A stretch of DNA of 64,000 nt from Anaerolineae bacterium (GCA_011174825.1 DUEZ01000083.1:1-64000), one strand, 5' to 3'; counted from the stretch's first letter, positions 44,471-53,743 are shown. Notes: generated by a model from the sequence alone, not told the origin. A program made the numbers and translations.

Positions 44471-44761
44471 GTGCGCAACTATGAACTAGCATACATTGCC
44501 GATCCTGAACTAGAAGAAGAAGCTCTCGAAGAATTAGAAGATAAAGTAAAAGGATGGATCGAATCCGCTGGAGGCACACCGACAAAATTTGATCGATGGG
44601 GTAAACGCCGCCTGGCATACCCAATTAATAAGAAGTCGGATGGGTATTATGTCTTCATCGCTGTTGAGATGCCGCCAGGAGCAGGAACTCTCATCGAACG
44701 AAATCTTCGCCTCAGTGAACAGATTCTTCGATTCATGATCACATCACAAGAGCCTGCTTGA
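44471..44761 (+). CDS. rpsF: 30S ribosomal protein S6
   Basis: A 96-residue S6 with the usual length and fold: RNYELAYIADPELEEEALE at the start, then GGTPTKFDRWGKRRLAYPINK in the middle and ERNLRLSEQILRFMIT at the end. The start is the GTG at 44471, which has AAAGGAGAT directly upstream. A longer frame begins at 44363 but overlaps the promoter. S6 pairs with S18 in the small-subunit platform. It is the first gene of the conserved rpsF-ssb-rpsR operon. Confidence 0.95.
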   Translation: MRNYELAYIADPELEEEALEELEDKVKGWIESAGGTPTKFDRWGKRRLAYPINKKSDGYYVFIAVEMPPGAGTLIERNLRLSEQILRFMITSQEPA

Positions 44762-44806
44762 TTTTTTTACCTGTTGTATGTTGATTCTTGGAGAAAGGAG
44801 TCATGT

Positions 44807-45199
44807 ATGAGCCGCGGCTTAAATAAGGTTATGATCATCGGCCATCTTGGTCGCGACCCTGAAATGCGGTATACACCATCAGGTCGACCGGTCACCACCT
44901 TCAGCGTAGCAACATCTCGCTCGTGGCACTCCGCGGACGGGGAACGTCATGAGGAAACCGAATGGTTCAATGTCGTTGCCTGGGGGAGCTTGGCTGAGAT
45001 TTGCAACCAATACTTACGCAAGGGCCAGCAGGTTTATATTGAAGGCCGCCTTCAAACCCGCCGTTGGGAGGACACAGAAGGCAACAAGCACTTCACTACA
45101 GAACTGGTGGCGAAGGAGATGATTATGCTTGGTGAGCGACGCGATATAAGCAGCACATACGTGTCCAAGCCAAGTGAGGAAGAGGAGTTCCCCTTTTAA
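44807..45199 (+). CDS. ssb: Single-stranded DNA-binding protein
   Basis: A 130-residue SSB. The OB-fold begins NKVMIIGHLGRDPEMRYTPSG. The DNA-binding segment is ETEWFNVVAWG, and GQQVYIEGRLQTRRWED follows. The acidic tail SEEEEFPF is the partner-binding tip of bacterial SSBs, here ending in FPF. I chose the ATG at 44807 because AAAGGAG lies six bases upstream. It is located between rpsF and rpsR as in most bacteria. Confidence 0.95.
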   Translation: MSRGLNKVMIIGHLGRDPEMRYTPSGRPVTTFSVATSRSWHSADGERHEETEWFNVVAWGSLAEICNQYLRKGQQVYIEGRLQTRRWEDTEGNKHFTTELVAKEMIMLGERRDISSTYVSKPSEEEEFPF

Positions 45200-45266
45200 A
45201 GAAACTCAGTGAGGTGATATAACATTACACCGATCGATCACATTGGTCGGTGGAGGAGTGGTTCCG

Positions 45267-45566
45267 TTGACTGACTATGATAATGACTCAAATAATAAAG
45301 AAAACGCTCGTTCCAGGGCGAGACCTGGTCGACGACGTTATATCAGGCGACCTCGCGCTTGCCAATTTTGCTCGGAAAAAGCGACTGCGATCGATTACAA
45401 ACAACAGGACTTGCTGAAACGTTATGTTACTGACCAAGGGAAAATCCGATCTCGACGAGAGACGGGCACCTGTGCGAAACATCAGCGCATGGTAGCGCGA
45501 GCCGTTAAACGTGCTCGCCATATGGCACTACTTCCTTTTGCAGTCGAGCGGATTCGAAAATCGTGA
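45267..45566 (+). CDS. rpsR: 30S ribosomal protein S18
   Basis: About 99 residues. The family core is present: [10 protein letters not shown] equivalent in [27 protein letters not shown], followed by [33 protein letters not shown]. The CxxC plus later CxxH are the zinc-binding residues seen in a subset of S18 proteins. The N-terminus has an Asp/Asn-rich tail followed by Arg-rich residues. The start is uncertain: a TTG at 45267 lies eight bases after GGAGGAG, and other non-ATG starts upstream (45243) are possible. Confidence 0.92.
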   Translation: MTDYDNDSNNKENARSRARPGRRRYIRRPRACQFCSEKATAIDYKQQDLLKRYVTDQGKIRSRRETGTCAKHQRMVARAVKRARHMALLPFAVERIRKS

Positions 45567-45636
45567 AAAAGTAGCATCTATTTGCTAAGTCGATCCAGCT
45601 CCGCAGACGCTGATGATGACAAGGTAGGCGAACGCA

Positions 45637-46752
45637 ATGAAACAGCGCAGAGATAGAGGACGGGTAACGAGAAAACACAGAGCTCGCGCAGAGCGCGAAC
45701 GGATTATCAGAAGGTGGATCCTTGTGGGGGCCATCGGCACGATTTTGCTCGTCGTGGGCCTTATTGGTTATGGAATAGTGGAAGTTGCGATCATCAAACC
45801 CCGTCAACCAGTAGCCATTGTCGATGAACAAGAAATTTCTCGACGCGATCTTCACACTCGTGTTCGTCTAGCGCTATCGCCTGGGATCGATTCGATATCC
45901 GTGGGATATCAAATTTTGAATGAGATGATCGATGATCTGATCATCAAGCAGGAGGCAAACCAGCTGGGTATCACCATATCGGAGGCGGAGGTCGAGGTAG
46001 AGATGGAGCGTAGGTTTGGTTTCTTTCCTGAAGGAACACCGACTCCCATTCCGACGAGGACGCCAGACCCTACAACCCTTGCTGAGGCCACAACAACACC
46101 TGCTTCGGGACCCACTCCGACGGTCGGACCTTCGTCTACGCCACGACCTTCAGCGACTCCATTTACGCGGGAAGCCTATGAAGAGAGCCGATCAGAATTC
46201 TTTGATAGCCTCTCAGAGTTATATGATGCGACCGAAGAAGACTACATCACTTACCTCGAGGCCCAGATCTATCGAGAGCGTATGCTCGAGACCTTTGAGG
46301 ATGACGTTGAGCGTGTTCAAGAGCAAGTTTGGCTACGGCATATTCGCGTGGCAGACCGTGAGACGGTCGATGAGATCATAACCAGATTAGATGCTGGTGA
46401 AAATTGGGATGATTTAGCTGCAGAACTATCTGAAGATACATTGTCAAAGGACTCGGGGGGTGATTTAGGCTGGTTAACCTGGGATAACGTTTCGGATCAA
46501 TTCGGGGAGAAAGTTGTAAATATCTTTCAAGCCCCAATTAACGAGCTCCTTGATCCCATTCAAACGCAGTTCGGGTGGCATCTTATCCAGGTGCTTGATC
46601 GTGGCGAACGTTCGTTGGATGAAGAAACCTTTCAACAAGCGGTTAGGCGTAAGTTTGGCGATTGGCTAACTTCACAGCGTGATATCCATGACATTCTCAT
46701 AATGGATGATTGGATCGAAGATTTACCTCAACCCCCTGAGGTTGTTCCATGA
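45637..46752 (+). CDS. Membrane-anchored parvulin-type peptidyl-prolyl isomerase
   Basis: A 371-residue PrsA/SurA-like foldase. A basic N-terminus is followed by one membrane helix (about residues 28-52). A SurA-N-like helical part contains ISRRDLHTRVRLAL and is interrupted by a Pro/Thr-rich low-complexity insert (about residues 130-175). The parvulin domain is near the C-terminus: WLRHIRVADRETVDEIITRL, then SKDSGGDLGWLTW, then FGWHLIQVLDRG. It should help exported proteins fold outside the membrane. It lies 70 nt after rpsR. An imperfect upstream ribosome site makes the exact start slightly uncertain. Confidence 0.85.
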   Translation: MKQRRDRGRVTRKHRARAERERIIRRWILVGAIGTILLVVGLIGYGIVEVAIIKPRQPVAIVDEQEISRRDLHTRVRLALSPGIDSISVGYQILNEMIDDLIIKQEANQLGITISEAEVEVEMERRFGFFPEGTPTPIPTRTPDPTTLAEATTTPASGPTPTVGPSSTPRPSATPFTREAYEESRSEFFDSLSELYDATEEDYITYLEAQIYRERMLETFEDDVERVQEQVWLRHIRVADRETVDEIITRLDAGENWDDLAAELSEDTLSKDSGGDLGWLTWDNVSDQFGEKVVNIFQAPINELLDPIQTQFGWHLIQVLDRGERSLDEETFQQAVRRKFGDWLTSQRDIHDILIMDDWIEDLPQPPEVVP

Positions 46753-46803
46753 CGGCCTAAGGGCTAAAAAAGAAACCCTATTAACCTAATCAACCTAATG
46801 TAT

Positions 46804-46839
46804 TCATCTAGGGGCGGTTCGCGAACCGCCCCTAGATGA
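46804..46839. terminator. Perfect 18-bp palindrome after the foldase gene
   Basis: TCATCTAGGGGCGGTTCG (46804-46821) is followed at once by its exact reverse complement (46822-46839). It lacks a T-run. It is of the same class (TAGGGGCG arms) as the hairpin at 55619-55646, so it may be a dispersed repeat that also ends transcription. Confidence 0.6.
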
Positions 46840-46901
46840 TTCCTGTATCTAGCGGGAGTTGAAGTTGGATTTTAGACAAGCATAATTGCGCAAATGTCCT
46901 C

Positions 46902-46930
46902 TTGAAGACCAAGCTAGCAGGGGATATACT
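46902..46930 (+). promoter_or_regulatory. Promoter of the Rel/SpoT gene
   Basis: TTGAAG (46902-46907), a 17-nt spacer and TATACT (46925-46930). Transcription should begin near 46937, only about 12 nt before the ATG at 46949. It excludes an upstream in-frame start at 46886. Confidence 0.65.
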
Positions 46931-46948
46931 GAGCGCAGGTTTACAGTC

Positions 46949-49111
46949 ATGAAATTTGAAGGTTTGATCGAATTGCTGCCGGAAGATACCAGCCATGCGG
47001 ATCTGGAGTCGCTGAAACGCGCCTATAAGGTGTCTCAACGAGCCCATAAAGGCCAAAAACGTGCTTCAGGTGAGCCGTACATTCAGCATTGCTTAGCGGT
47101 GGCAAGAATTCTTGCGGAACTTGGGGCACCTGTACCGGCGATTATTGCTGGTTTACTTCATGATACGGTGGAGGACTCAAATCTCACAGTATTGGACCTA
47201 GAACGGGATTTTGGAGAGGAAGTCGCTTCACTAGTGGATGGCGTTACGAAGTTGACCCAATTGCCCCGTGTCAGTCGACGGCAGAAGGGCGAGAAGGATG
47301 CACGGACGATCAAGGGTGAATTGGCGAAAGAAACACTCCGTAAGACCTTCCTTGCCATGGGTGATGATGTGCGTGTAGTCGTGATCAAGCTCGCAGACCG
47401 CTTGCATAACATGCGAACGCTTGTTCATTTACCTCCGGAGAAGCGCCAACGTATCGCTGAAGAGACTCTTGAAATCTTCGCTCCCTTAGCTAATCGGCTA
47501 GGAATTTGGCAGATGAAGTGGGAGTTAGAGGATCTCGCTTTCCGTTTTGTCCATCCGGATGAATATAAAGGAATTGCTGCCCACGTAGCAGAAAGACGCG
47601 TTGATCGTGAGCAGGCGTTGGAAGAAATCAGTCTCAGATTGAAATTAGTCCTGGCGAAGGCAGGTATCGCTGCAGAGGTCACAGGTCGACCAAAACACCT
47701 CTACTCCATCTACCGCAAGATGAAACGCAAAGACGTGCCCTTCGATATGGTTTTTGACGTACGTGGAGTGAGAATAATTGTTGAGCGAGAAGGGCAATGT
47801 TATCTTGCGTTGGGTGTCATCCATAATGAATGGAAACCAATCCCGGGTACATTCGATGACTATATCGCTACACCTAAAGACAACTTCTATCAATCACTCC
47901 ACACTGCCGTGGTCTATGATGATGGAGGGACGTTGGAGGTACAGATCCGCACACCAGAAATGCACCGGAATGCGGATTATGGTATTGCCGCCCATTGGCA
48001 CTATAAGGAAGGTCGTCTTTCCGATGATGTCTTTGAACAACGTATCTTGTGGTTAAGACGATTAATGGAGTGGCGGCAAGATATCGATGATGCAGCAGAC
48101 TTCGTAGATGCGATGAAGTCTGATGTCTTTGATGACCGCGTATACGTTTTCACACCAAAAGGCGACATTATTGATCTTCCAGCTGGCTCGACGCCGATCG
48201 ATTTCGCCTACCATATCCATACGGATATTGGCCATCGCTGTCGTGGTGCAAAAGTCAATGGAAAATTAATCTCTCTAAGCCAAAAGTTACAAACGGGTGA
48301 CTCAGTAGAGATCCTGACCACTAAACGTGGAGGACCGAGCAGGGACTGGCTTAACCCCAGCTTGGAACTGGCTAAAAGTCAAAGGGCGCGCAACAAAATT
48401 CGTCAATGGTTCAGGCGACGTAATCGCGAGTTGAATGTCTCTCATGGTCGTCTGCTTCTCGATCGTGAACTTCGACGCCTCGGCATCGAGGGTTATTCCT
48501 ACGAGAAAATCAGTAACGAACTAGGCTACACTCAAACCGATGACCTATTAGCCGCCATCGGTTGTGGGGATGTCCACCTCAGCAAGATCGTCACTCAAAT
48601 CCTTGAGAAGGATGAGGCAGGGCTTGATTTTATCGAAGAGGTTGAGGCGATTCCGGTCGCTGAATTGAAAGCGGATGAAATCAGCATCCTGGGTGTCTCA
48701 GGTTTGCTTGTCCATCTTGGTCGATGCTGTAATCCAGCTCCTGGTGATCCTATCGTTGGCTACATCACAAGAGGTCGAGGTGCGACAATCCATCGCCAGG
48801 ATTGTCCCAATGTTCTGAGGATCAAAGATAGGGAGCGATTAGTGCAGGTATCATGGGGACGACCACAGCAGACCTATCCGGTTTCAGTACGCATTCAAGC
48901 TTATGATCGGGATGGTCTTATGCGGGATGTGTCCACATTGGTGTCGAATGAAGGTATCAACATGTCATCCATTCATCTCTCCACGAAAAACAGCCTAGCG
49001 ATTTTTGATCTGGTCATGCGCATCACAGATGTGACGCAATTAAGCCGGGTACTCAACCGTCTGGAAGCACTCCCCAACGTTTTAGAGGCGCGACGCCTTC
49101 GTCCTGGATAA
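46949..49111 (+). CDS. Bifunctional (p)ppGpp synthetase/hydrolase, Rel/SpoT family
   Basis: A 720-residue long RSH protein. The N-terminal HD hydrolase keeps LLHDTVEDS and ADRLHNMRTL. The synthetase domain has GRPKHLYSIYRKMKRKD, FDVRGVRIIV, FDDYIATPKDNFYQSLHTAV and AAHWHYKEG. A TGS domain (VYVFTPKGDIIDLPAGSTPIDFAY), a helical/ZFD region with HLGRCCNPAPGDPIVGY, and a C-terminal ACT domain follow. Both activities look intact, so it can make and degrade the stringent-response alarmone. I chose the ATG at 46949, which follows the promoter; an earlier frame extension is excluded by it. Usual length for the family. Confidence 0.94.
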   Translation: MKFEGLIELLPEDTSHADLESLKRAYKVSQRAHKGQKRASGEPYIQHCLAVARILAELGAPVPAIIAGLLHDTVEDSNLTVLDLERDFGEEVASLVDGVTKLTQLPRVSRRQKGEKDARTIKGELAKETLRKTFLAMGDDVRVVVIKLADRLHNMRTLVHLPPEKRQRIAEETLEIFAPLANRLGIWQMKWELEDLAFRFVHPDEYKGIAAHVAERRVDREQALEEISLRLKLVLAKAGIAAEVTGRPKHLYSIYRKMKRKDVPFDMVFDVRGVRIIVEREGQCYLALGVIHNEWKPIPGTFDDYIATPKDNFYQSLHTAVVYDDGGTLEVQIRTPEMHRNADYGIAAHWHYKEGRLSDDVFEQRILWLRRLMEWRQDIDDAADFVDAMKSDVFDDRVYVFTPKGDIIDLPAGSTPIDFAYHIHTDIGHRCRGAKVNGKLISLSQKLQTGDSVEILTTKRGGPSRDWLNPSLELAKSQRARNKIRQWFRRRNRELNVSHGRLLLDRELRRLGIEGYSYEKISNELGYTQTDDLLAAIGCGDVHLSKIVTQILEKDEAGLDFIEEVEAIPVAELKADEISILGVSGLLVHLGRCCNPAPGDPIVGYITRGRGATIHRQDCPNVLRIKDRERLVQVSWGRPQQTYPVSVRIQAYDRDGLMRDVSTLVSNEGINMSSIHLSTKNSLAIFDLVMRITDVTQLSRVLNRLEALPNVLEARRLRPG

Positions 49112-49338
49112 ACCAAGGTCTTTATCATTGCGTATTTCGTGGATCTGTGCGATGTTGGAAAGGGGTTGCAGTAGGATTAAATTTACTGTATCTTGATTTT
49201 GTCTTTATTTACCGAGGATTGTAGGAACAATTATTACTGGCTTTGTTTATTTGCGGTGGAGAACAATACTTTCATCGTGTGAAATCGATGAACGCCGTAA
49301 AAGCAGGACCATAAGAGGTAAATCGGAGGGCAATGATT

Positions 49339-49539
49339 ATGCCAAAGATACAATGTAGATTTATAGATTGTGTATTCCTGGAAGAAGGCTTCTGTGGAGC
49401 AGAAATCGTGGAGATCGACCCCGACGAGAGTTGTTTAACCTATACCGGCATCGATGATATTGGGATAGTTGATGATGAGGATTGGGAGGATGAAGAACTG
49501 GAAGAGATTTGGGAGGAAGAAGAAGACGACGATTTATAG
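49339..49539 (+). CDS. Small acidic cysteine-containing protein, function unknown
   Basis: A 66-residue protein with two halves. The first 35 residues hold four cysteines (CRFIDC, GFCGAEI, ESC), a pattern that could bind a metal or form a small redox site. The rest is almost wholly acidic: DDEDWEDEELEEIWEEEEDDD. GGAGG lies eight bases before the ATG at 49339; another ATG six bases upstream is too close. I do not recognise the family. It stands alone between the Rel/SpoT gene and a convergent gene, and a good terminator follows. The stretch 49112-49338 before it shows nothing clear. Confidence 0.65.
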   Translation: MPKIQCRFIDCVFLEEGFCGAEIVEIDPDESCLTYTGIDDIGIVDDEDWEDEELEEIWEEEEDDDL

Positions 49540-49695
49540 TCAGCCCGAATTCACTCCTGGGTCGTTAAAGTAATGCTTCATCGATACGATCCAAGATGAG
49601 AATACAAAGACAAACTGATTGAGCGAAGATAGTTACGAACGCTGCAGACGAAATTTCTGAGAATCGAAAAACAGATCGAAAGTAGATGGAGGTTC

Positions 49696-49720
49696 AAGAG
49701 GCGCAGCATGCGCTTTTTTT
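49696..49720 (+). terminator. Rho-independent terminator after the small acidic gene
   Basis: AAGAGGCGCA (49696-49705), loop GCA, and TGCGCTTTTT form a stem of five GC-rich pairs extended by A-U and G-U pairs, leading into seven Ts (49714-49720). Confidence 0.75.
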
Positions 49721-49785
49721 ATTTAGGTGTGCTGAGAGCTTATCGAGCGGTCATTCTTAGCGTGGATTTATTTAGGCTGTAGGTG

Positions 49786-50502
49786 TTAAGATGTTCGGAC
49801 GCGGTGTTTTAAAGTTCGATCGAGGATCTCATCGAGTTCTTTCCGATCGGTTTTTTGGGGCATGTTGGTTGATGATTGAATCTCAGCTTCCGTTTGGTCT
49901 GATGCATTTAATGCCTGACGTAAGGCGATCTCCATCGCAGTTGGGGCTTCCTCCTCGATCTCCTCATCAGGCTCGATTTCAAGCAGCAGTTCCTTCATGC
50001 TCAAGCGTATTTGGCGCTTCTTTCGATCGAAGTCGATCACACTTACCTCAACTTCATCTCCAACATTTACAATTTCTCCAGGATCGGACACATAATCAGT
50101 GCTCATCTCGCTAACGTGTACCAGCCCTGGTCGTTCTGCGCCTACATCGATAAATGCGCCATAACTTTCGACGCGGACAACTTTGCCTTTGAGTCTCATG
50201 CCAGTCTTTAACTTCTTCCACTTGAGCTGAACTGGACGTATCATGGTTAATTCGATTCGACCGGCTTCATGATCCACCCGATGGACCCAAACCTCGACTT
50301 CTTGCCCTTCCTGCAATACATCTTCTACTCGGTTGACATGCTCCCGCTTGAGCATCGAGATGTGAATCAAACCTTCCTTCTCTGCACCGATATCAACGAA
50401 CGCGCCGAAAAGACCGAGCCGTGTGACTCGTCCCTTAAGTTCCATCGCTGGTTTTAATTCCGCCAGTGTAAGTACCTTGTCAGAGTGTTCCTGAGCCGAC
50501 AC
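49786..50502 (-). CDS. S1 RNA-binding domain protein (two S1 domains)
   Basis: About 238 residues with two S1 domains. The first begins GRVTRLGLFGAFVDIGAEKEGLIHIS and the second GKVVRVESYGAFIDVGAERPGLVHVS. A long acidic linker and a charged C-terminal tail follow. Proteins of this size are related to ribosomal protein S1 fragments or YabR/general stress S1 proteins and bind RNA. I chose the GTG at 50502 because AAGGAAGG lies upstream. The frame is open to 50586, but the added residues have no family similarity and overlap a TATAAT -10 box (50557-50562). Confidence 0.85.
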   Translation of the reverse strand: MSAQEHSDKVLTLAELKPAMELKGRVTRLGLFGAFVDIGAEKEGLIHISMLKREHVNRVEDVLQEGQEVEVWVHRVDHEAGRIELTMIRPVQLKWKKLKTGMRLKGKVVRVESYGAFIDVGAERPGLVHVSEMSTDYVSDPGEIVNVGDEVEVSVIDFDRKKRQIRLSMKELLLEIEPDEEIEEEAPTAMEIALRQALNASDQTEAEIQSSTNMPQKTDRKELDEILDRTLKHRVRTS

Positions 50503-50626
50503 CTTCTCACCTTCCTTAGGGATGGCTACATTTATTAGGGGGGATTGAACCTGCAGATTATACCATGTTCTTAAGGATGAACCCACGAAAACCTCGGCTC
50601 AGCTTATTGGTTTCGCTTGGGAGCGA

Positions 50627-52318
50627 TTAATCAGACCCCTGAACCGAATAGCTGCGACGGGTGAGCAGGTACCAATCGACGATATTCCTAAATCGGTCAC
50701 TGGGATCGTACAAGGGACCTACAGTAACCCCCTGAACTTGTGCGTCGATCGCGTAGCTGTATACATTGTAATAGATGAGGAGAGCAGGGAGGAGATCTTG
50801 AAAACGGTGTTGAAAATTACGGTATAACTCCGCACGGCGTCCAAAGTCTGGAGTGACTCGGGCTTGCTCAAGCCAAATGCTAATATTGCGATCCGTAAAT
50901 CCCCCATAGTTTTGACCACTTTCTGTCTGTGAATCATGCCAGAATGGGTAAGGATCAGGATCCGGTGAGCGTGAGAGGTCGATTTCAGTCAAAACGGCCT
51001 CAAAATCGCGCGGCTCCAGATGAATCTGTAATAGGCTGTCGCTTTCAACTTCTTTCAGTTCAACTTGTAGACCAATCGATTCCCAATTGGTTTTCAGCAT
51101 CTCCGCTACGATCTTATGCGTTGGATTATCGGTGTAGATGAGCTCCAGCGCTAAAAGCTGATCGTCTTTCGCTCGCCGGTATTCGGTGGTCCCAGGAGAA
51201 GCTCCTGCCGGAAGCTCCCATCCGAGTTCGTCAAGTAAACGTGCGGCACTTTCCGGATCAAAGGGCAAGCTCTCCAAGCTCTCTGAGTGAGCCCATGTTG
51301 CAGGCATGATTGGACCACATGGTATCAGCCCCTGGCCTTGTAGAGCGTGGTTGATAATCCATTGACGATTAATGGACAACATCAACGCTTGTCGAAACTT
51401 CTTCTCGGCGAGATAGGTTTTCTCGCTGTGCTTGGTATTTAAGAAGACCAAGCTTATTCGAGGCAGCCTGCTCGTGTGCATGTTCAACTGGGGAGAATCG
51501 AGGACCTCGTTCATAATCCCAGGATCAACCTCGCCTATCCCTTGGATTTCCCCTGCGATGTAAGCATCCAAAGCATCTCGGGAACTCTCGTAGAACCTGA
51601 ATTCCACCCTTTCGAGGTAGGGGGCTTGACCATAATAGTCTTGAAAAGAGACAAGGCTTATGCTAACGATCTCTCCATCTTCAACCAGAAATCGATCAAA
51701 AGAAAAGGGACCTGTCCCAATGGGCTGAAGATTATAGGGGTGATCGATCAACTCCCCAGCGGAGACGCCCCGTAAGAGATGATCAGGAAGAAGACCAATG
51801 GAGAGGTAATCCAAAAATGGTGCAAAGGGTTCTGGAAGTTGGAATTGGACCCGCAGCTCGTCCAAGCGGATGATGTTGACTTGCTGCCACATGGTATGGA
51901 GATCTGCTGGTCCTGGATAATCCTCATCTTGCATCTTCGAGAAGGTATAGATCACATCGTCGGAAGTGACCGGTTCGTTATCGTGCCAGCGTGCATCGTC
52001 TCGCAGTGTAAATGTATAAAGGGTAGCATCAGCGGAGACGGCCCATTCGGCGGCTAAATCGGGTATGGGTTCACCGCGGGAATTGAATCTGATCAGACTG
52101 CTATAGATGAGACGATCGATGTCGCGATCTACCTGGTTGAACGTATCGAGGATTGGGTTCAATCGTGCCACTTTTCCTACGAGGGCTTCAATATGAACCC
52201 CACCTGGCACAGGTTGAGGAGCAACGATATCTAGATCTGGGGTCTGACCTATGAGCAAGCCTATAACGAGGATCAGACCACCTACTGCAATTAACAACTG
52301 CCAGCGCAAATTACGCAT
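50627..52318 (-). CDS. Peptide/dipeptide-type ABC substrate-binding protein (SBP family 5)
   Basis: A 563-residue SBP_bac_5 protein. An N-terminal hydrophobic segment (about residues 7-25) lacks a lipobox Cys, so it is probably an anchored or secreted protein, not a lipoprotein. The family signature is clear: FTLRDDARWHDNEPVTSDDVIYTFSKM, then IGTGPFSF, then RQALMLSINRQWIINHAL. It binds peptides, nickel complexes or similar ligands outside the membrane. No permease or ATPase genes are adjacent. It is 33 nt downstream of secG, probably co-transcribed. Confidence 0.85.
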   Translation of the reverse strand: MRNLRWQLLIAVGGLILVIGLLIGQTPDLDIVAPQPVPGGVHIEALVGKVARLNPILDTFNQVDRDIDRLIYSSLIRFNSRGEPIPDLAAEWAVSADATLYTFTLRDDARWHDNEPVTSDDVIYTFSKMQDEDYPGPADLHTMWQQVNIIRLDELRVQFQLPEPFAPFLDYLSIGLLPDHLLRGVSAGELIDHPYNLQPIGTGPFSFDRFLVEDGEIVSISLVSFQDYYGQAPYLERVEFRFYESSRDALDAYIAGEIQGIGEVDPGIMNEVLDSPQLNMHTSRLPRISLVFLNTKHSEKTYLAEKKFRQALMLSINRQWIINHALQGQGLIPCGPIMPATWAHSESLESLPFDPESAARLLDELGWELPAGASPGTTEYRRAKDDQLLALELIYTDNPTHKIVAEMLKTNWESIGLQVELKEVESDSLLQIHLEPRDFEAVLTEIDLSRSPDPDPYPFWHDSQTESGQNYGGFTDRNISIWLEQARVTPDFGRRAELYRNFQHRFQDLLPALLIYYNVYSYAIDAQVQGVTVGPLYDPSDRFRNIVDWYLLTRRSYSVQGSD

Positions 52319-52351
52319 CGAAGATTTGGTAGGAGATTTTATGTTCCGGAG

Positions 52352-52582
52352 TTAGCCGACGATAACGACATTGAGCAAAGCGAGAAGGAAGAAGATAACG
52401 CTCAACACAATGGTGATGTTGAAAAACAACCGTTCGATTCCACGACGGACATGGAAGCCGGAGCCCCCCATGTCGGCCCCACCACCAAGACCTCCAAGAC
52501 CCGCGCCCTTACTTTGAAGCAGGATAATTGCGATTAATGCAATCGATGTAATTACCAGTGCAAGGTTTAGATAAGTTGACAC
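52352..52582 (-). CDS. secG: Preprotein translocase subunit SecG
   Basis: A 76-residue protein with two membrane helices and the SecG pattern LLQSKGAGLGGLGGGADMGGSGFHVRRGIERL between them. The GTG start has AGGAGG eight bases upstream. SecG assists SecYEG in protein export. It has its own promoter (52617-52645) just after the prfB stop codon. Confidence 0.9.
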   Translation of the reverse strand: MSTYLNLALVITSIALIAIILLQSKGAGLGGLGGGADMGGSGFHVRRGIERLFFNITIVLSVIFFLLALLNVVIVG

Positions 52583-52616
52583 GCAGGGTTCCTCCTCACG
52601 TTAGGTGAGCGGCCGG

Positions 52617-52645
52617 ATTATAGCAGATGGCAATTATGGCGACAA
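52617..52645 (-). promoter_or_regulatory. Promoter of secG
   Basis: On the minus strand TTGTCG (52645-52640), a 17-nt spacer and an extended TGCTATAAT -10 box (TATAAT at 52622-52617). The -35 box starts only five bases after the prfB stop codon. Confidence 0.68.
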
Positions 52646-52650
52646 GGTTT

Positions 52651-53743
52651 CTAATCCGCCTGCCCAATCGATTCGCGGAGATATGCCTCGATGAAGGGAT
52701 CGATATCACCATCGAGGACATTATTTGTGTTACTCGTTTCGTGGTTTGTCCGATGATCTTTCACCATTTGGTATGGATGGAGCACGTAAGAACGAATCTG
52801 GCTTCCCCATTCGGCTGCGATATGATCGCCTTTGATCTGCTCGAGTTCCTCTACCTTTTGTTGTTGTTTGAGATCAAGTAAGCGCGCTCGTAAGACACGC
52901 ATAGCGTTGGTCTTGTTTTGGGTTTGTGAGCGTTCATTTTGGCATGTGACAACGAGTCCCGTGGGAAGATGGGTTATCCGAACTGCGGTCTCATTCTTTT
53001 GTACATGTTGCCCTCCAGCGCCGGCTGAACGGTAAGTGTCGATTCGTAAATCGTTCGGATTGATGTTAACCTCGTCTTCAGCCTCAACCTGAGGGAGGAC
53101 CTCTACGAGAGCGAATGAAGTATGCCGTCGGTGTGCAGCATCGAAGGGGGAAAGGCGCACTAAACGATGGACACCCTTCTCGGCTCGCAAATAACCATAG
53201 GCGTAATCACCGTCCACAGAGATCGTTGTGCTCTTTATCCCAGCCTCCTCACCTTCACTTGTGTCGAGGATGGACGCTTCGAATCCCCTCTGTTCTGACC
53301 AACGGAGATACATTCTTTGAAGCATTGCAGCCCAGTCTTGGGAATCGGTCCCTCCAGCGCCTGCGTGGATGGCGAGAATGGCGTCATCACGATCATACGG
53401 ACCTGAGAACAACGTCTTGGTCTCACGCTGGCTGATTTCACTTTCGATAGCACTCAGCTCAACCTCGATGTCTTTTCGTAGCTCTTCGTCATTCAAGGAC
53501 GCAAGCTCGAGGGCATCATCAACTCGACGGACTAAAGCACGCCAACCTTCAACCTCATTCCGCACACGAGCCAGTTGCCGCATCGTTCTTTGAGCTTTTT
53601 CTTGATCGTCCCAGAGGGTGGGCTCTTCGGAGATACCTTCTAGTTTCGCTAGGAGGGTTTCAAACTTTGGGAAGTCAAAGACGCACCAAGAGATCTTGGA
53701 GTCGTGCTTGGGCGTTTTGCAGTGCTTCTTTCAAATCATCCAT
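52651..53743 (-). CDS. prfB: Peptide chain release factor 2, with programmed +1 frameshift
   Basis: Release factor RF2 made from two frames. Zero frame starts at the ATG at 53743 (AGGA upstream) and reads 22 codons (MDDLKEALQNAQARLQDLLVRL) to an in-frame TGA. A +1 slip at CTTTGAC (53680-53674) continues as DFPKFETLLAKLEG to give about 363 residues, the normal RF2 length. The codon-recognition motif SPF (RLVRLSPFDAAHRR) reads UGA and UAA; the GGQ motif (SAGAGGQHVQKNET) triggers peptide release. It is not a broken gene: the frameshift is the known autoregulatory switch that senses RF2 supply. Confidence 0.95.
53674..53680 (-). promoter_or_regulatory. prfB programmed +1 frameshift site CTTTGAC
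   Basis: The heptamer CTTTGAC is codon-phased so that CTT is codon 22 and TGA the 23rd codon from the ATG at 53743. Frame +1 resumes with GAC. The upstream Shine-Dalgarno-like booster of E. coli is not obvious here (TTGGTG only). Confidence 0.92.

Noticed and set aside
52651-53743. prfB as a pseudogene because of an early in-frame stop
   Set aside because: The stop is the TGA of the known CTTTGAC programmed frameshift, in the right phase, and the joined product has normal length.
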